Of a DNA stretch of 64,000 nucleotides, positions 1-10,319 are shown one piece after another. A program made the translations under genes and the position numbers. The notes under the pieces were generated by a model. The model worked only from the letters and a program-made list of their open reading frames with translations. It was not told the origin of the DNA and searched no databases. The number at the start of each line of letters is the position of its first letter. The stretch's first letter is position 1. Origin of the DNA: Gari tellinella (taxonomy: Eukaryota; Mollusca; Bivalvia; Cardiida; Psammobiidae); NCBI GenBank assembly GCA_922989275.2, contig OV277864.1, positions 42,345,550 through 42,409,549 of the forward strand, in the 5' to 3' direction.

Positions 1-320
1 CGTTAGTTCTGTTTGTGAAATAAAAACTTTGTTAGAAATAAATATCATTTGTGCTATAAAGGTCATCTAAATAGGTATTTACATGGCTTTTTTAGAAAAA
101 TTCAAATATAAAATTAGTATGTACCGGTAGTATATGTGAAAGTCAGTAATAATCTATTGTGACTGCTCCAAATGACTGAAAGATTAGAAAAAAAAGTAGA
201 TTAGAAAGAAAATAATCATTAGTCCTGTTTGTGAAATAAAAACTTTGTTAGAAATAAATATCATTTGTGCTTTAAAGGTCATCTAAGTAAGTATTTACAT
301 AGGGTTTTTAGGAAATTTCC
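1..320. repeat. Tandem repeat, 216-bp unit
   Basis: The sequence starting at position 1 recurs at 217 with few changes (TAGTYCTGTTTGTGAAATAA and the following 80 bases). The first unit is complete and the second is cut short near 320. The array may continue to the left of the window. No coding signal is seen. Confidence 0.85.
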
Positions 321-1248
321 AATCATTTATTTTAGGCACCATGCCAATACTTCAATGCACATTTATTCTAATAGTGCACCTTTTCACTGTGATGCAAGAA
401 CATTGAGGTACAATATGGTATAAAGATAGGATTTTCTATTTTTAGTGTGTGGTACTTGGAATACCAAATAAATGTTGTCTCAACAGAGTGCACACTATGT
501 ACCATTTAGATGACCCTTCAATTATATAAGCAATAAGGTTCATATTACATTACCTACTTTGTACCTTGTAATCCATCTAAAAAAAGAAAATATCTTTTAT
601 TCTCAGTTTTTGCATTTTACACAAAAAGACGTTTTCAAATTTGATTTATACCCCCTCCACCACAGTTGACACTGAGCATGAGTGGGTCAGGTTCCCAACA
701 AAATTCTCATTTAAGTAGGTCAAAGATCAAGTTTAAGGTTAGAAAAAACATACCAACTATGAAAGCCATATACCTATTGATTCCAATAGTATATGCATTT
801 AAAAATAATCGAGAAGTAGGTCAGGGTTAAGGTCAATCCGGAAAAAATGAAGGCCTAGTTATGAGGGTTTTGACCCAAGTGAAAAAAGTGGTTGAGAAAG
901 TATTCACTGAAGGAAGATACAAACTTATAATAAAAGCCAAATTCCAACTGATTAAAATGATCTAGGCAAAAAGAAGATTGAATGACAAGGTCAAGGTCAC
1001 AAGGGAAAGGTGTTGGCATGGTCGGAAAGAACTTCAAACAAGCAAATTAAAGTCATATGTCCTTTAGTGGCAAAGTTAAAAGCAATGTTTATTTTTTTTC
1101 AGAATCATATAGTGATACCGACAAACAAAGAGACAGGGCAAAAACTATATGCCCCTGAATCACAGTTTATGGGGCATAAATAGATCACAGTGAAATTGAG
1201 GTTGGGTGACATAGGTGCATTTAACTGGCGGTATCATAATATAAATAT
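321..1248. other. No gene seen; AT-rich intergenic DNA
   Basis: Only short open frames occur here and none resembles a known family. Several short AAGGTCAAG-type words recur, as is common in diffuse molluscan repeats. Confidence 0.5.
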
Positions 1249-1388
1249 AGGATATTACATGAGTGTTCATAATTTATTGGATTTATTAAACGAGTCTTTT
1301 AGAAAACGATAAAAACGAGGCTTTGCCGAGTTTTTATCGTTTTCTAAAACGACGAGTTTGATAAATCCAATAAATTATTAACACAAAT
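1249..1388. repeat. Foldback MITE, long hairpin
   Basis: Arms of about 50 bases (1271-1320 and 1327-1376) are near-perfect reverse complements around the centre GCTTTGCC. The outer part AGGATATTACATGAGTGT resembles the outer part of the hairpin at 63501-63646, so the two are probably one family. No transposase is present, so the element is non-autonomous. Confidence 0.8.
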
Positions 1389-1795
1389 GTTATATTCTTT
1401 TTATAACATAACCTAGAAATGCTATTTATCGCAGCCTTTGAGGTCAAGTGAATGCTAAGCGCGATATAAGTAGATCTATACAGGAAAAAAGTTGTTCCAA
1501 ATTGACCCCGTTCATTAGCATAATGTTTATGTTGTTATATGTATTAATAAACACTTTCATGTAGATCTAATATTGATTAATTACATCAAAAATCTATAAA
1601 TTGAATCTACATGATGGAATGAAGACGTTGGAAATCGAACACATAGAACGGATTTTAATGACATCACAAGTAAACGACGTCGTGGCGTTCCTCATTTGCA
1701 TAGTTATTTAACTAGTTATATATGACATTTAAACAACGGGTCTTATTCAACGCTCACGCCGTCTGTTATGTTATAATTCAATTAATTTATAGTTT

Positions 1796-2274
1796 TTGTT
1801 TTTAGTGGGTGAAAAAAGTCCCTGGGATGATTCTAAATCAGCAGTGGATAAGTTGTTCTGTTGTGTTAAATCAACTTCTATCATGTATGCTGTGAACTTT
1901 AACTCATCATCTAATGACTGTCTACAATCTTCATATTTTTCCTTTCATGTTTGGATTTCCTTTTCCATTTCTGCTGTTTTGGCTTTCTCTGAAAAAAGTT
2001 TTTGTTCCAATTCTTGCACAGTTTTTCCCTTCTTTGACTCCCTCTTTTCCAGCTCTTCCACCTGTTCAAATACTTGAATCAATTTGATGTCTGCAGTGTT
2101 GCCCTTTGCTTTTCAGCGGCGGGCAATTCCTTCCAAATTTTGTATGGTTTCTTTTGAGCATGTTTTTTTTAATTTTATACAACACTCCACATATGTTTTT
2201 TTCTTACTCTTTCATCTCTTTTACTGAGGTTTTTATTTGACCTAGAGTCGATGTTATTTTAGATGGCTCCATAG
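1796..2274 (-). pseudogene. Degenerate coiled-coil coding remnant
   Basis: Read on the minus strand, this segment starts with MEPSKITSTLGQIKTSVKEM. After a frameshift it continues as a Glu/Lys-rich heptad-like stretch (VFEQVEELEKRESKKGK, then QELEQKLFSEKAKTAEMEKE). At least two in-frame stops interrupt it, near 2110 and 1950, and the 5' part is shifted. The composition is that of a coiled coil. I do not recognise the parent family. The sequence TATACAG lies just before the first ATG and could be a splice acceptor, so this may be a decayed exon or a decayed transposon ORF. The plus-strand open frame over the same bases is a shadow of this remnant. Confidence 0.5.
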
Positions 2275-2414
2275 TCTGTATAAAGAAAGGTATATTATTA
2301 TCCAATAGAAAGCAACATGCATTTACACGACTTAACTTAAAAAAGAGAGAGAAATGAATGTAACTCAAGGAAAGATATTCATATCATGCATTGGTAAACA
2401 CATATATGTAATTC

Positions 2415-2527
2415 ATTGTGAGCCTGTAGCTGAAATGGAAAGAAACTACTATTGTGAGCCTGTAGCTGAAATGGAAAGAAACTACATGTATTATTGTGAG
2501 CCTGTAGCTGAAATGGAAAGAAACTAC
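2415..2527. repeat. Three tandem 35-bp units
   Basis: Three nearly identical 35-base units lie at 2415-2449, 2451-2485 and 2493-2527. Spacers of 1 and 7 bases separate them. In the plus frame each unit spells EPVAEMERNY. The flanks are not coding, so this is probably a minisatellite rather than a protein repeat. Confidence 0.85.
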
Positions 2528-2539
2528 TATATTAACTAA

Positions 2540-3740
2540 GTTATACACCTGTATATGTGTATATTCCAAAAGAAAAATATAACTATACATATCATTATAA
2601 ATAATTAAATTTATTTGAATATGCAGTTACTAAACAAAGTTTGCATGTAGCTCATCAAGGTTGCAAAGTATATAAAGACGTTATGCATTTGATGTTAACA
2701 ATGGAATGAGGGGTCTAAAATTGTTGTGGTATGACGTTCATATTCTGCAACGTTACAGTTTTGTATTGAAATAAATGTATTTATTTGTAAAGATATGTAA
2801 AGTAAGATTGTTCTTTTCGCATCTATTCTACCTTTTCATACAGTTCCACACAATGGATTATAATTCTGCATTAAAATAACTAATAAGTAAGAGAAATCTA
2901 GCTCAAGCAAGGATATTCATATCATGTATAAGTAAACATGTATGCAAGTCATTTGTTAGCATGTAGTTCATTCAGCTGTCAATGGGGGGGGGGGATATAC
3001 ATATAATCAAAATGAAACAAATGTACAAGTTTCCAAATGACTTACCTTCTATTACAAAAGATTATGCTCAATAAATGCTTATGTCCCCAGTGGTTATCCT
3101 GGCCAAATATAGTGTAATGTTTCTAAGTCCAAATATGGTTGAGGGAAAAGGGTCCTGTTGGAATGGTCCAACGCAACAAGTCTTTTGTCATGCAACCAAT
3201 GTACAAATCGATTGTAATGCTACACAAAATGTTTAAATAGAAAACCCTAGAAATCCTTTATAACATAATTTATTCTAAATTAGGTCAAGGTCAAATCAAG
3301 GTTGGACAATATCTGACTATTGGGAATGGTACAAGGAAACCACTGTATATGCATCCTTACATTGTATAAAAGGGTGTATATTCTGTAAGAAATGGTAAAA
3401 TCTGCTTTATGTTGAATGGACTGACACAAACATACAGATGAACAGGTCAATCACTATATGCCTTCGAAATAAATTGATGGCGGGGTCATAAAAATATATT
3501 TTAATCAACTTATGTTTGATTTCAATTCAATAACATGGATGAAGCTGCTGCTGAAATGGCTCTATCCCAAAATCATGGCCACTATCAGCATCTGCTTAAT
3601 CCATCGAGGCATACTAGCCAAATGTGCAGCTTCCATGATGAAGGTACATATGCGTAACTATGTTCCAACAAGACGCATTAGTGTATATCTTACTATAAAT
3701 AGTAACAGATTTTGCTATGATGACAATGCAATACACCCTT
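2540..3740. other. No gene seen; contains an 11-G run
   Basis: Intergenic sequence with short spurious frames only. A homopolymer of G lies at about 2984-2994. Confidence 0.5.
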
Positions 3741-3746
3741 GCTGAG

Positions 3747-3809
3747 CGGGCCAATAACCGGATGCAGTCCAATAACCGGTTATTTGGACTGCATCCGGTT
3801 ATTGGCCCG
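3747..3809. repeat. Perfect GC-rich palindrome
   Basis: Arms of 26 bases (3747-3772 and 3784-3809) are exact reverse complements. They enclose a spacer that is itself self-complementary around ACCGGT. The arms include CCAATAACCGGATGCAG. It could be a tiny MITE or the core of one. Confidence 0.85.
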
Positions 3810-3960
3810 TGGGCAACAGAATTTATGAACGTGAAAACGTTAGCAACGTAACGTTCAAAATGGCAAACGTTCGTTGAAGATGACGTCATTTGATTTCTAT
3901 AACGGCCGCGAGAATATGTAAACACTCAAACAATCTACAAATTCGTTGATTTTGAACCAG

Positions 3961-4090
3961 GTATACAATAAACAAGTCCGTAAACGGCCAGGGCGGGCCG
4001 TCGTTGCTTATTGGCACTCGTTAGCCACATTGGCTAACTTGTGCCAATAACCAACGACGGCCCGCCCCGGGCCGTTTAATAACTGTATAC
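3961..4090. repeat. GC-rich foldback MITE
   Basis: Both outer ends carry GTATAC. Inside, two arms of about 47 bases (3981-4027 and 4031-4078) are complementary with about four mismatches and one indel. They include GGGCGGGCCGTCGTTG, which is much richer in G+C than the flanks. The element is non-autonomous and its superfamily is unknown. Confidence 0.8.
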
Positions 4091-4139
4091 AAGTATGAGA
4101 AGTATCCAGATGAAAGGTGTAATAAACACTAAGTTTTAA

Positions 4140-4570
4140 GTACATAACATCAATGGTCATCCCACAGGGCACATCAATTCAAAATATCAGCTTTCTAACT
4201 CATCCATCCATCCTAAGTGCTAAACAAGTGATATTTTGACTAAATTAAAACTTTTTTTCAATCTTAACTATGCAACATCAATGTTCAACCCACAGGGCAC
4301 CTCCATTGCAAATATCAGCTTCCTAATGCAAATATTTCATGAAGTATTAGTGCATAACAACACTTACCCCAAAACTTTAACCATCAGAAATCAGCCGAAA
4401 AACCTAAGTCCACAAATGGTGAAATTTTGACTAATTTTAAACTATTTTGTTTTTAAATTTAACTTCACAACATCAATGTTCAACCCACAGGGCACCTCCA
4501 TTCCAACTATCAGCTTCCAGAAGTATTAGTGCATAACAACACTTACCCCAAAACTTTAACCACGAAAATC
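4140..4570. repeat. Three diverged repeats of about 60 bp
   Basis: A motif around ACATCAATGTTCAACCCACA and GGGCACCTCCATT followed by ATATCAGCTTCC occurs near 4147, 4271 and 4466. The second and third copies also share ACACTTACCCCAAAACTTTA downstream. Non-coding. Confidence 0.75.
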
Positions 4571-4719
4571 AAAAAGACATTGAACTTGACCTTTTCAAAC
4601 CATTATGACTCTCCATATTGAACAAAGAACATCAGAGAGGAAATGAGTTATACACACGCAATAATCAGTTAAGATATACATGTATTACATGTAAATTTGA
4701 TCTTTTTTATTTTTTTAAA

Positions 4720-5650
4720 AATTAGCTTTTCCATCTTGGTTTGCGGCTGTCATATTGGATTTTGCTATTGTGAAACTTGACCTTTCTGAATCAAAGACAC
4801 CTTAGATTGCAAAAAAGGGCATCAAAAATAAGTTCCACACCAAAATTTTATCAATTTAGAGGTATTACATTTAATTATTCTCCAAAAATGAAAACAAATA
4901 GCTTTTTCAACATGATTGCGGTGGCCATATTGGATTTTGCTTCTATTGGAACTTGATCTTTCCAAAGCAAAGACACCCTAGATTGCACAAAAGTTATCAA
5001 AAATGAGTTCTACTCTAAAAAATAACCAATTTAGAAGTATAACAATTGATTTTTGTCCAAAAAGCAACAAAATTAGCCTTTCTAACAAGGTTGCGGCGGC
5101 CATATTGGATTTGGATATTGTGAAACTTGACCTTTCCGAATCAAATACATCACAGATTGCACAAAAGGCATCAGAAATGGGTTTAACACCCAAAAATTAT
5201 CAATTGAGAGGTATTACATTCGTTTATTTTCCAAAAAAAAGAAACAAGTTAGCTTTTTTACATGGCTTGCGGCGGCCATATTGGATTTTGCTATTGTGGA
5301 ACTTGATCTTTCCAAATCAAAGACATCCCAAATTGTACAAAGGGCATCAGAAATGATTTATACTCTAAAAAATAATCAATTTAGAGGTATTATATTTGTT
5401 TTTTTCTTTAAACAAAACGACGAAAATAGCTTTTCCAACATGGTTTGTGGCGGCCATATTGGATGTGGCTAATGTGAAACTTGACCTTTCCAAATCAAAG
5501 ACACCCCAGATTGCACAAAGGGTATCAGAAATGAGTTCCACACCGAAAAACAATCAATTTAGAGGTATTACACTTGTTTATTCTCCAAAAAAATAAAAAA
5601 AGTTAGCTTTTCCAAAATGGCTGGCGGCGGCCATATTGGTTTTGGATATT
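4720..5650. repeat. Satellite array, unit about 176 bp, six copies
   Basis: The anchor CATATTGGAT recurs at 4751, 4926, 5101, 5277 and 5455, and as CATATTGGT at 5632, so the spacing is 175-178 bases. Other conserved words are AAACTTGACCTTTCC, CAGATTGCACAAA and CAATTTAGAGGTATTACA. The open frames seen on both strands across this stretch follow the repeat period and are not evidence of a gene. Confidence 0.9.
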
Positions 5651-5667
5651 GTGGGGCTCGTGACAGT

Positions 5668-5920
5668 GTGGCGGTATTTGCGAGCATTACAGTAATACAG
5701 TTCCATAGATATCAACTTTGACACATATAAAAGCTGATTTGTACTCAAATCATTGCCATACCATCAACAAATTAGCATGTTTTCATCGGCAGTAAAGTTA
5801 TTCTTGTACATGTAAGCTTTTTTGGTACGGCAATGATTTAAGAAGAAATCAGCTTTGATCGGTGTCAAACATGTATATCTATGCAACTGCATGACTGTCA
5901 TGTTCGATATTACCGCCTAA
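5668..5920. repeat. Imperfect inverted repeat (MITE-like)
   Basis: The left arm begins GTGGCGGTATTTGCGAGCAT. The right arm ends with its diverged complement ...TTCGATATTACCGCC. The inner words CAAATCATTGCCATACC and GGTACGGCAATGATTT also pair. It borders the end of the satellite. Confidence 0.65.
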
Positions 5921-5995
5921 ACAAGCGTGCAGTAGTGGCCAATGACTGTAATGCTCGAAAATACCGCCTAAACAAGCGTACAGTAGTGGCCAATG
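5890..5995. repeat. Two 51-bp tandem units
   Basis: TACCGCCTAAACAAGCG occurs at 5911 and 5962, followed in both by CAGTAGTGGCCAATG. The 108-codon frame that spans it is made largely of this duplication. Confidence 0.7.
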
Positions 5996-6214
5996 CTGTG
6001 TTAGCTATGAACGAACACCTGTCCCGTTTTCCGAAAATCGATGATTTCAGTGAGTGGACGCAGTTACTGTTAAAATTGCATGCTTACAGTTGTTTTTATG
6101 TTATGTTTTTATGGAAGGGTATCATATTAGCTAGACAGAAATGCAAAAAGGGTGTCGTTTCATCAATATTTATTCATGATATGCCCGGTTTTGTCGAGGT
6201 GGGGTGAGAATATA

Positions 6215-6765
6215 CTGACAATCAGTTGTATCCCTTGTCTCTATATATGCTTTCTGACGATTTCTTTCTCTCAAAAAGCAATCGTGTCGCGGCCCTGTGA
6301 TTGATACCTGCTCCAATCAATTTCATTAAGAGTCCTTAATGCCAAACACGACCAAATGCTTTCCTTATATCAAAGTAAACCGATCTGAGTTCTTAACCAT
6401 CGCCAAATGCTTTGCAAACTGTGTCATAAATGCAAGTAAGTTGGTTCACTGTATAATCTCCCCGTATAAAACCGGACTGTAAATGTGACTTAAAGTTATT
6501 ATCTAAAGAAAGTTATAAACATGTTTAAAAATAAACCTTTCTAGCATTTTGTCTACATTACTAAGAAGGTATATGGGCGATAATTATTAACAAGGTAATG
6601 TCGCTTTTTTAAAGACAGCACAAAGATTTACCTGTTTCCACGATGAGGGTAAAGATTACACTATGGGCCACAAAGTTCCTTGGGAGTTCTCGGAGAACAC
6701 GGATTTTTATACCGTCTGGTCCAGACGCCTTTTCTAATGGGAGATATTCTTAGATCTCTATTACT
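6215..6765 (-). pseudogene. Dead CR1-like LINE reverse transcriptase fragment
   Basis: Minus-strand translation gives PLEKASGPDGIKIRVLREL. Further on it gives QSGFIRGDYTVNQLTCIYD, then a stop, then VYFDIRKAFGRVWH, a second stop, and GLLMKLIGAGI. These match conserved blocks of CR1/Jockey-type reverse transcriptase, including the first catalytic Asp region (FDIRKAF). The same blocks are seen in the LINE at 33978-38110. Stops and frameshifts make it non-functional. The APE domain and the YxDD half are not recognisable. Confidence 0.7.
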
Positions 6766-6791
6766 TCAATGAATATTTTGAGAATGTAGAA

Positions 6792-7411
6792 CTAGCTTTT
6801 GTGTTCTTTACAGTCCAATTTTTTATTCTGCTCTTTAAAGAGCTCTGCAATGCTAGTCATCATTTCCTCAGTTTCATATGCAACGAGCGACAGACCTACG
6901 ATTACACTCTGACCATTGCCGGTTTCCACAAGTAAACCGTACAATTGCATTCTGAGATCGTAAACCTTGTATTTGGCATCGATGCAGATGAACTCTGGGT
7001 AGGCATTAAATATGTGTCTCATTCAACAATATTGGAAGAAGATACCGTGCATTTCATTCTCATCATTAGAAATAATGTTAACAAACGCCGCTTGGTTTTC
7101 ACTCATTCTTTTTCAATGCATGTTTCGATCATGGTCATATCTGAACTTGGAGTTTTATTGGTACTTGTGTTGTGAATGTCTTTTTAAGTGTCTACTTTGC
7201 AAGTTTCTTCAATGATTTTTTATTGGATCAATTTCTTGTTTGCTCGGACACTTAAGAGAGATTGGGTGTTTTCTTTTTATTCCTGATCGATACGCCTTTG
7301 TTGAAAGAGATTGCGAAAGACAGTCTCGTGGTTATGAATTTAATTCATAGATTTCAACTGAAGATTCTGACCATCAGATGAAGCAGCGAATTTAAACTTA
7401 GACTTACATCC
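6792..7411 (-). pseudogene. ZSWIM/MULE-like transposase remnant
   Basis: On the minus strand the 5' part reads GCKSKFKFAASSDGQNLQLK followed by HNHET, resembling the N-terminal zinc-binding region of ZSWIM1/3-like proteins. The 3' part reads EFICIDAKYKVYDLRMQLYG, LLVETGNGQSVIVGLSLVA and TSIAELFKEQN, resembling the MULE transposase core of the same family, with its IDAxYK aspartate motif. At least six stops and one frameshift separate the parts. The last intact stretch is 6792-7022. The assignment rests on remembered family motifs, so it is moderate. Remnants of a CR1-like LINE lie immediately downstream in the same orientation. Confidence 0.55.
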
Positions 7412-7484
7412 TTTTTTGAACGTGATGAAAAAAAAAATTATCTGTTTAAAAATAGGAAGTATAAACACCTGTACTGCTGCTTAA

Positions 7485-7937
7485 AGCGACTCGCAACCAG
7501 ATGGTGCATTAAAAATAGTAATTTGTAAATATGTGTCAAACGCTTATATAAATGGTAAAGAATTAGTTTAGGATAAGAAATTCTGTTTAAAAAAAATGTA
7601 TTTCAATAAAAAAAAATATTGGTCTCTGGTGGGATTCGAACCCGGGGCCCGGCATTGGCGGACAGAAGGCAAAATAGGGGAAACCGCTTAGACCAATGGA
7701 CCACGGAACTATCCGTTTATCTCGGATCGATTTAACGTATTTCAATGTGTAGCGATCGAAAGTGCATACAACTTCGTAATTCGGCTCGTGTTTATGTCTG
7801 AGCCCGTGTAGAGCAGCAACAACAACAACTATACCGTCTACTAGTCGGTATAGAAAAACGATGGAAAATATCTAAAAATCTAAGATTCGGTGACGATTCT
7901 TGAGACTTTTTTTGGACTGATCATATTTTTTTAACAA
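7485..7937 (-). mobile_element. TTAA-flanked element with tRNA-like core, truncated copy
   Basis: The left end TTAA-AGCGACTCGCAACCAGAT matches the reverse complement of the right end of the complete copy at 23325-23851. The match continues through GTCAAACGCTTATATAAATGG, the tRNA-like part and ACGATTCTTGAGACTTTTTT. The opposite terminal repeat is missing, so this copy is truncated near 7937. Confidence 0.7.
7622..7707 (-). promoter_or_regulatory. tRNA-like segment (Pol III A and B boxes)
   Basis: On the minus strand a B-box-like GGTTCGAATCCC follows an A-box-like TGGTCTAAGCGG at tRNA spacing. The acceptor arms do not pair well, so this is a tRNA-derived internal promoter of the surrounding element, not a functional tRNA gene. 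Confidence 0.6.
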
Positions 7938-8955
7938 TCCCAAATATCGATGTTTCACCATCATTTATTGAATGGTTTTATTACACTACCAGAGGCTGTT
8001 TTATGTTTTAATATCTGATAATGTACATGCAGTTTTGGATTACTTATATGTGAAAATGTTTAAGTGATTTTGAAGTTGGGATGAAACCATTTTGAGTGAA
8101 ATTGTCCCTCTTATAAGTTTTTTCCTACATATAATATATGGTAATGCTTTTTACCATTCCTACACCGTGAGATGTACAGGAAAAACCTTATGGCAACAAA
8201 GTGATGTGTGTGGTTTGAGAAGTTGGAAGTACATGTAGTTGTGTGACATCAAATGTTACACGTTAAATATAAGCATTGTATATTACAAATTGATTAGTTT
8301 AAGCATGTTACTAATCAGCTTCCTTGATACTGCAGAATGGTGCAGAAAATCCAGAACATGGATAGGCGGTTGGTGACCCTGTTCGGAAAATACGGTACAG
8401 ACAATATGAAAACTATCACTTTTATTAAAACAATAATATGAAATTGAAAGCTTATATTACACAGAAAATGATTTGCATCAACTACACTGGCAAACATGGT
8501 CCACTGTAGCTTTATGCCTTTTCGGAAATGGGATATTCAAATTCTTCCAGAGGTATTGCCCTTGTTTTGACATAAATATGTAAAAGAAAATTTTCAATAC
8601 AAATCAAGGTACATGTACTTACTTTAAACTTGAAATACTAGTTAAATATCATACTGGAAAACTCATTACAATAAGACAGGTAATCCTTAGATTTGTTATC
8701 GCCCTTTTTCTTTTTTTACTTAGAATTCAAAAATCATTTTTCGGAATAGCTATCAACGAAAAAGTTTGAAACTTTGAACACTTGTTCAGTATTAAAAGGA
8801 CAGGCCAATAACAATTATGCAGATAACAACGTGATTCGTCATTCCAGGGTAGTTGTCTTCGATTTGACTCAAGTTTTATTTTTAATATCAAAATTTTCCC
8901 CAACATTGAGTATGTGTTAACTATGAAAAGAGTAATTTGTTCTATAAGCTTTATA
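7938..8955. other. No gene seen; intergenic
   Basis: AT-rich sequence with no convincing frame, repeat pair or RNA signature. Confidence 0.5.
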
Positions 8956-9459
8956 TATAAACTCAGCCGAAAAGAAAGTACCCACTTAAGTATTCTAAAT
9001 TATCCGGATCTCATATAAACTGTTTTTAAAATTTGTTTTATAGAAAGTGGCAGAAAACGGAGTATAATTTTGGCAAAAATGAATGGCACATTGTATTAAA
9101 AATAAAAGGTATATAAATGTTTTCCATAGAAGAAACCCGATAGTGCTCATGTTTAGCAGCTAGAACATTTGCTTAAACAAAGTAAAATCACATAATACTT
9201 TCATTCATTACAATATGCACGGGCATTTAAGACTAGAAAGTCAAAACTTGTAAAATCAAATTACCTCCCGTTGCTTTGAAATAATAATGAATTTTGAGTT
9301 GGATGTGTCGTTCAATCTGAATGTTTTGCTGTAAAACATGAGTAAACGTATGAGCCTTTAAATCTAAAAACAAAACTAGGGTTGATAAGGTGTAATATTC
9401 TTAATGTAACGTTTTAATATTTAAAAAAAGTGGGTATTTTCACTTTTTCTTAGTTTATA
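8956..9459. mobile_element. MITE with TATAAACTMAG terminal repeats
   Basis: The left end TATAAACTCAGCCGAAAAGA and TACCCACTT are mirrored at the right by GTGGGTATTTTCACTTTTTC and TTAGTTTATA. Length is about 504 bases and no transposase is present. The ends and a TA context suggest a Tc1/mariner-type parent. It stops 12 bases before the next element. Confidence 0.65.
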
Positions 9460-9471
9460 TCGCCATCTATA

Positions 9472-10301
9472 CTGACACGAAAAAGAAACTGTGCACTTTT
9501 ATATTGCTTGTAACTTTTTCGTTACTAAGTTTAGAATCATAAATTTTAGTATAATTAGTGATAAAATAATTCTACACACATTGCACAAATTTACTAAATA
9601 TTAAAGCGATTGGATGTCATGCAAACGTACCAACGGCTATTATGCAATATTATGCACATGCTGCCTGTGCAACATGTTTACAAGTACAGATTTTCACTGG
9701 CTGATATCTTTATTGATTATGCAATAATAAAATCACAGTGCATTTGAATTTAACTCGTTAATAAGCTGCCACGGCTTCAAGAAAACGAACGAATTCAGAC
9801 ACTTAAGCACCTTTAGTCCGACGTCAGCGTCTCTGATGTCACTGGGTAGTTTGATTGCCACCAAAATACCATCATGACTCTTCGACATCCTAACGGTCAA
9901 AATGGAAGCGTAAGAGATCAGTCAGGATCCAGCAAGCCATCACGTCAGGGTAGATACATGACGTTGACGAATTTACGTCACAAGACGTTACGTCAGGTCA
10001 ATTCGTTCGAGATTTATTGCATTGGTCAGTATAAAATGAGGACATTACACATACCGATTTAAATCAATTTACTTTTTTCACAACTTTAGGAAACAATACC
10101 GATTTGCAACTTTTACTTTTAATCTCTACTTCATTCAAGCGTTAACAGTGCATTTATAATAACACGAATTTGGTTAAAAACTAAAGCATAGTGTACAAGA
10201 AATTTTTACGAACATTTTAATACCACACTTGCCTATATTTCTTTTATAAAAGATGGAAATTTTAATTCCTAAACAAGTGCACAGTTTCTTTTTCGTGTCA
10301 G
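9472..10301. mobile_element. 830-bp TIR element, TA target, copy 1
   Basis: Perfect terminal inverted repeats begin CTGACACGAAAAAGAAACTG and continue TGCACTT. Each end is flanked by TA (9470-9471 and 10302-10303), as in Tc1/mariner elements. A second copy lies at 52211-53010 in the opposite orientation with strong similarity throughout. There is no long frame, so it is non-autonomous. The centre carries many ACGTCA/TGACGT words. Confidence 0.9.
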
Positions 10302-10319
10302 TATACTTATTTTACATGT

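Noticed and set aside
2354..2539. A repeat protein with EPVAEMERNY units
   Set aside because: The frame is short, consists almost only of the three DNA repeats and has no coding flank.
5003..5596. Overlapping open frames on both strands with repeating peptides such as KTSQIVQRASEM
   Set aside because: The peptides follow the 176-bp satellite period and end at random points in the unit.
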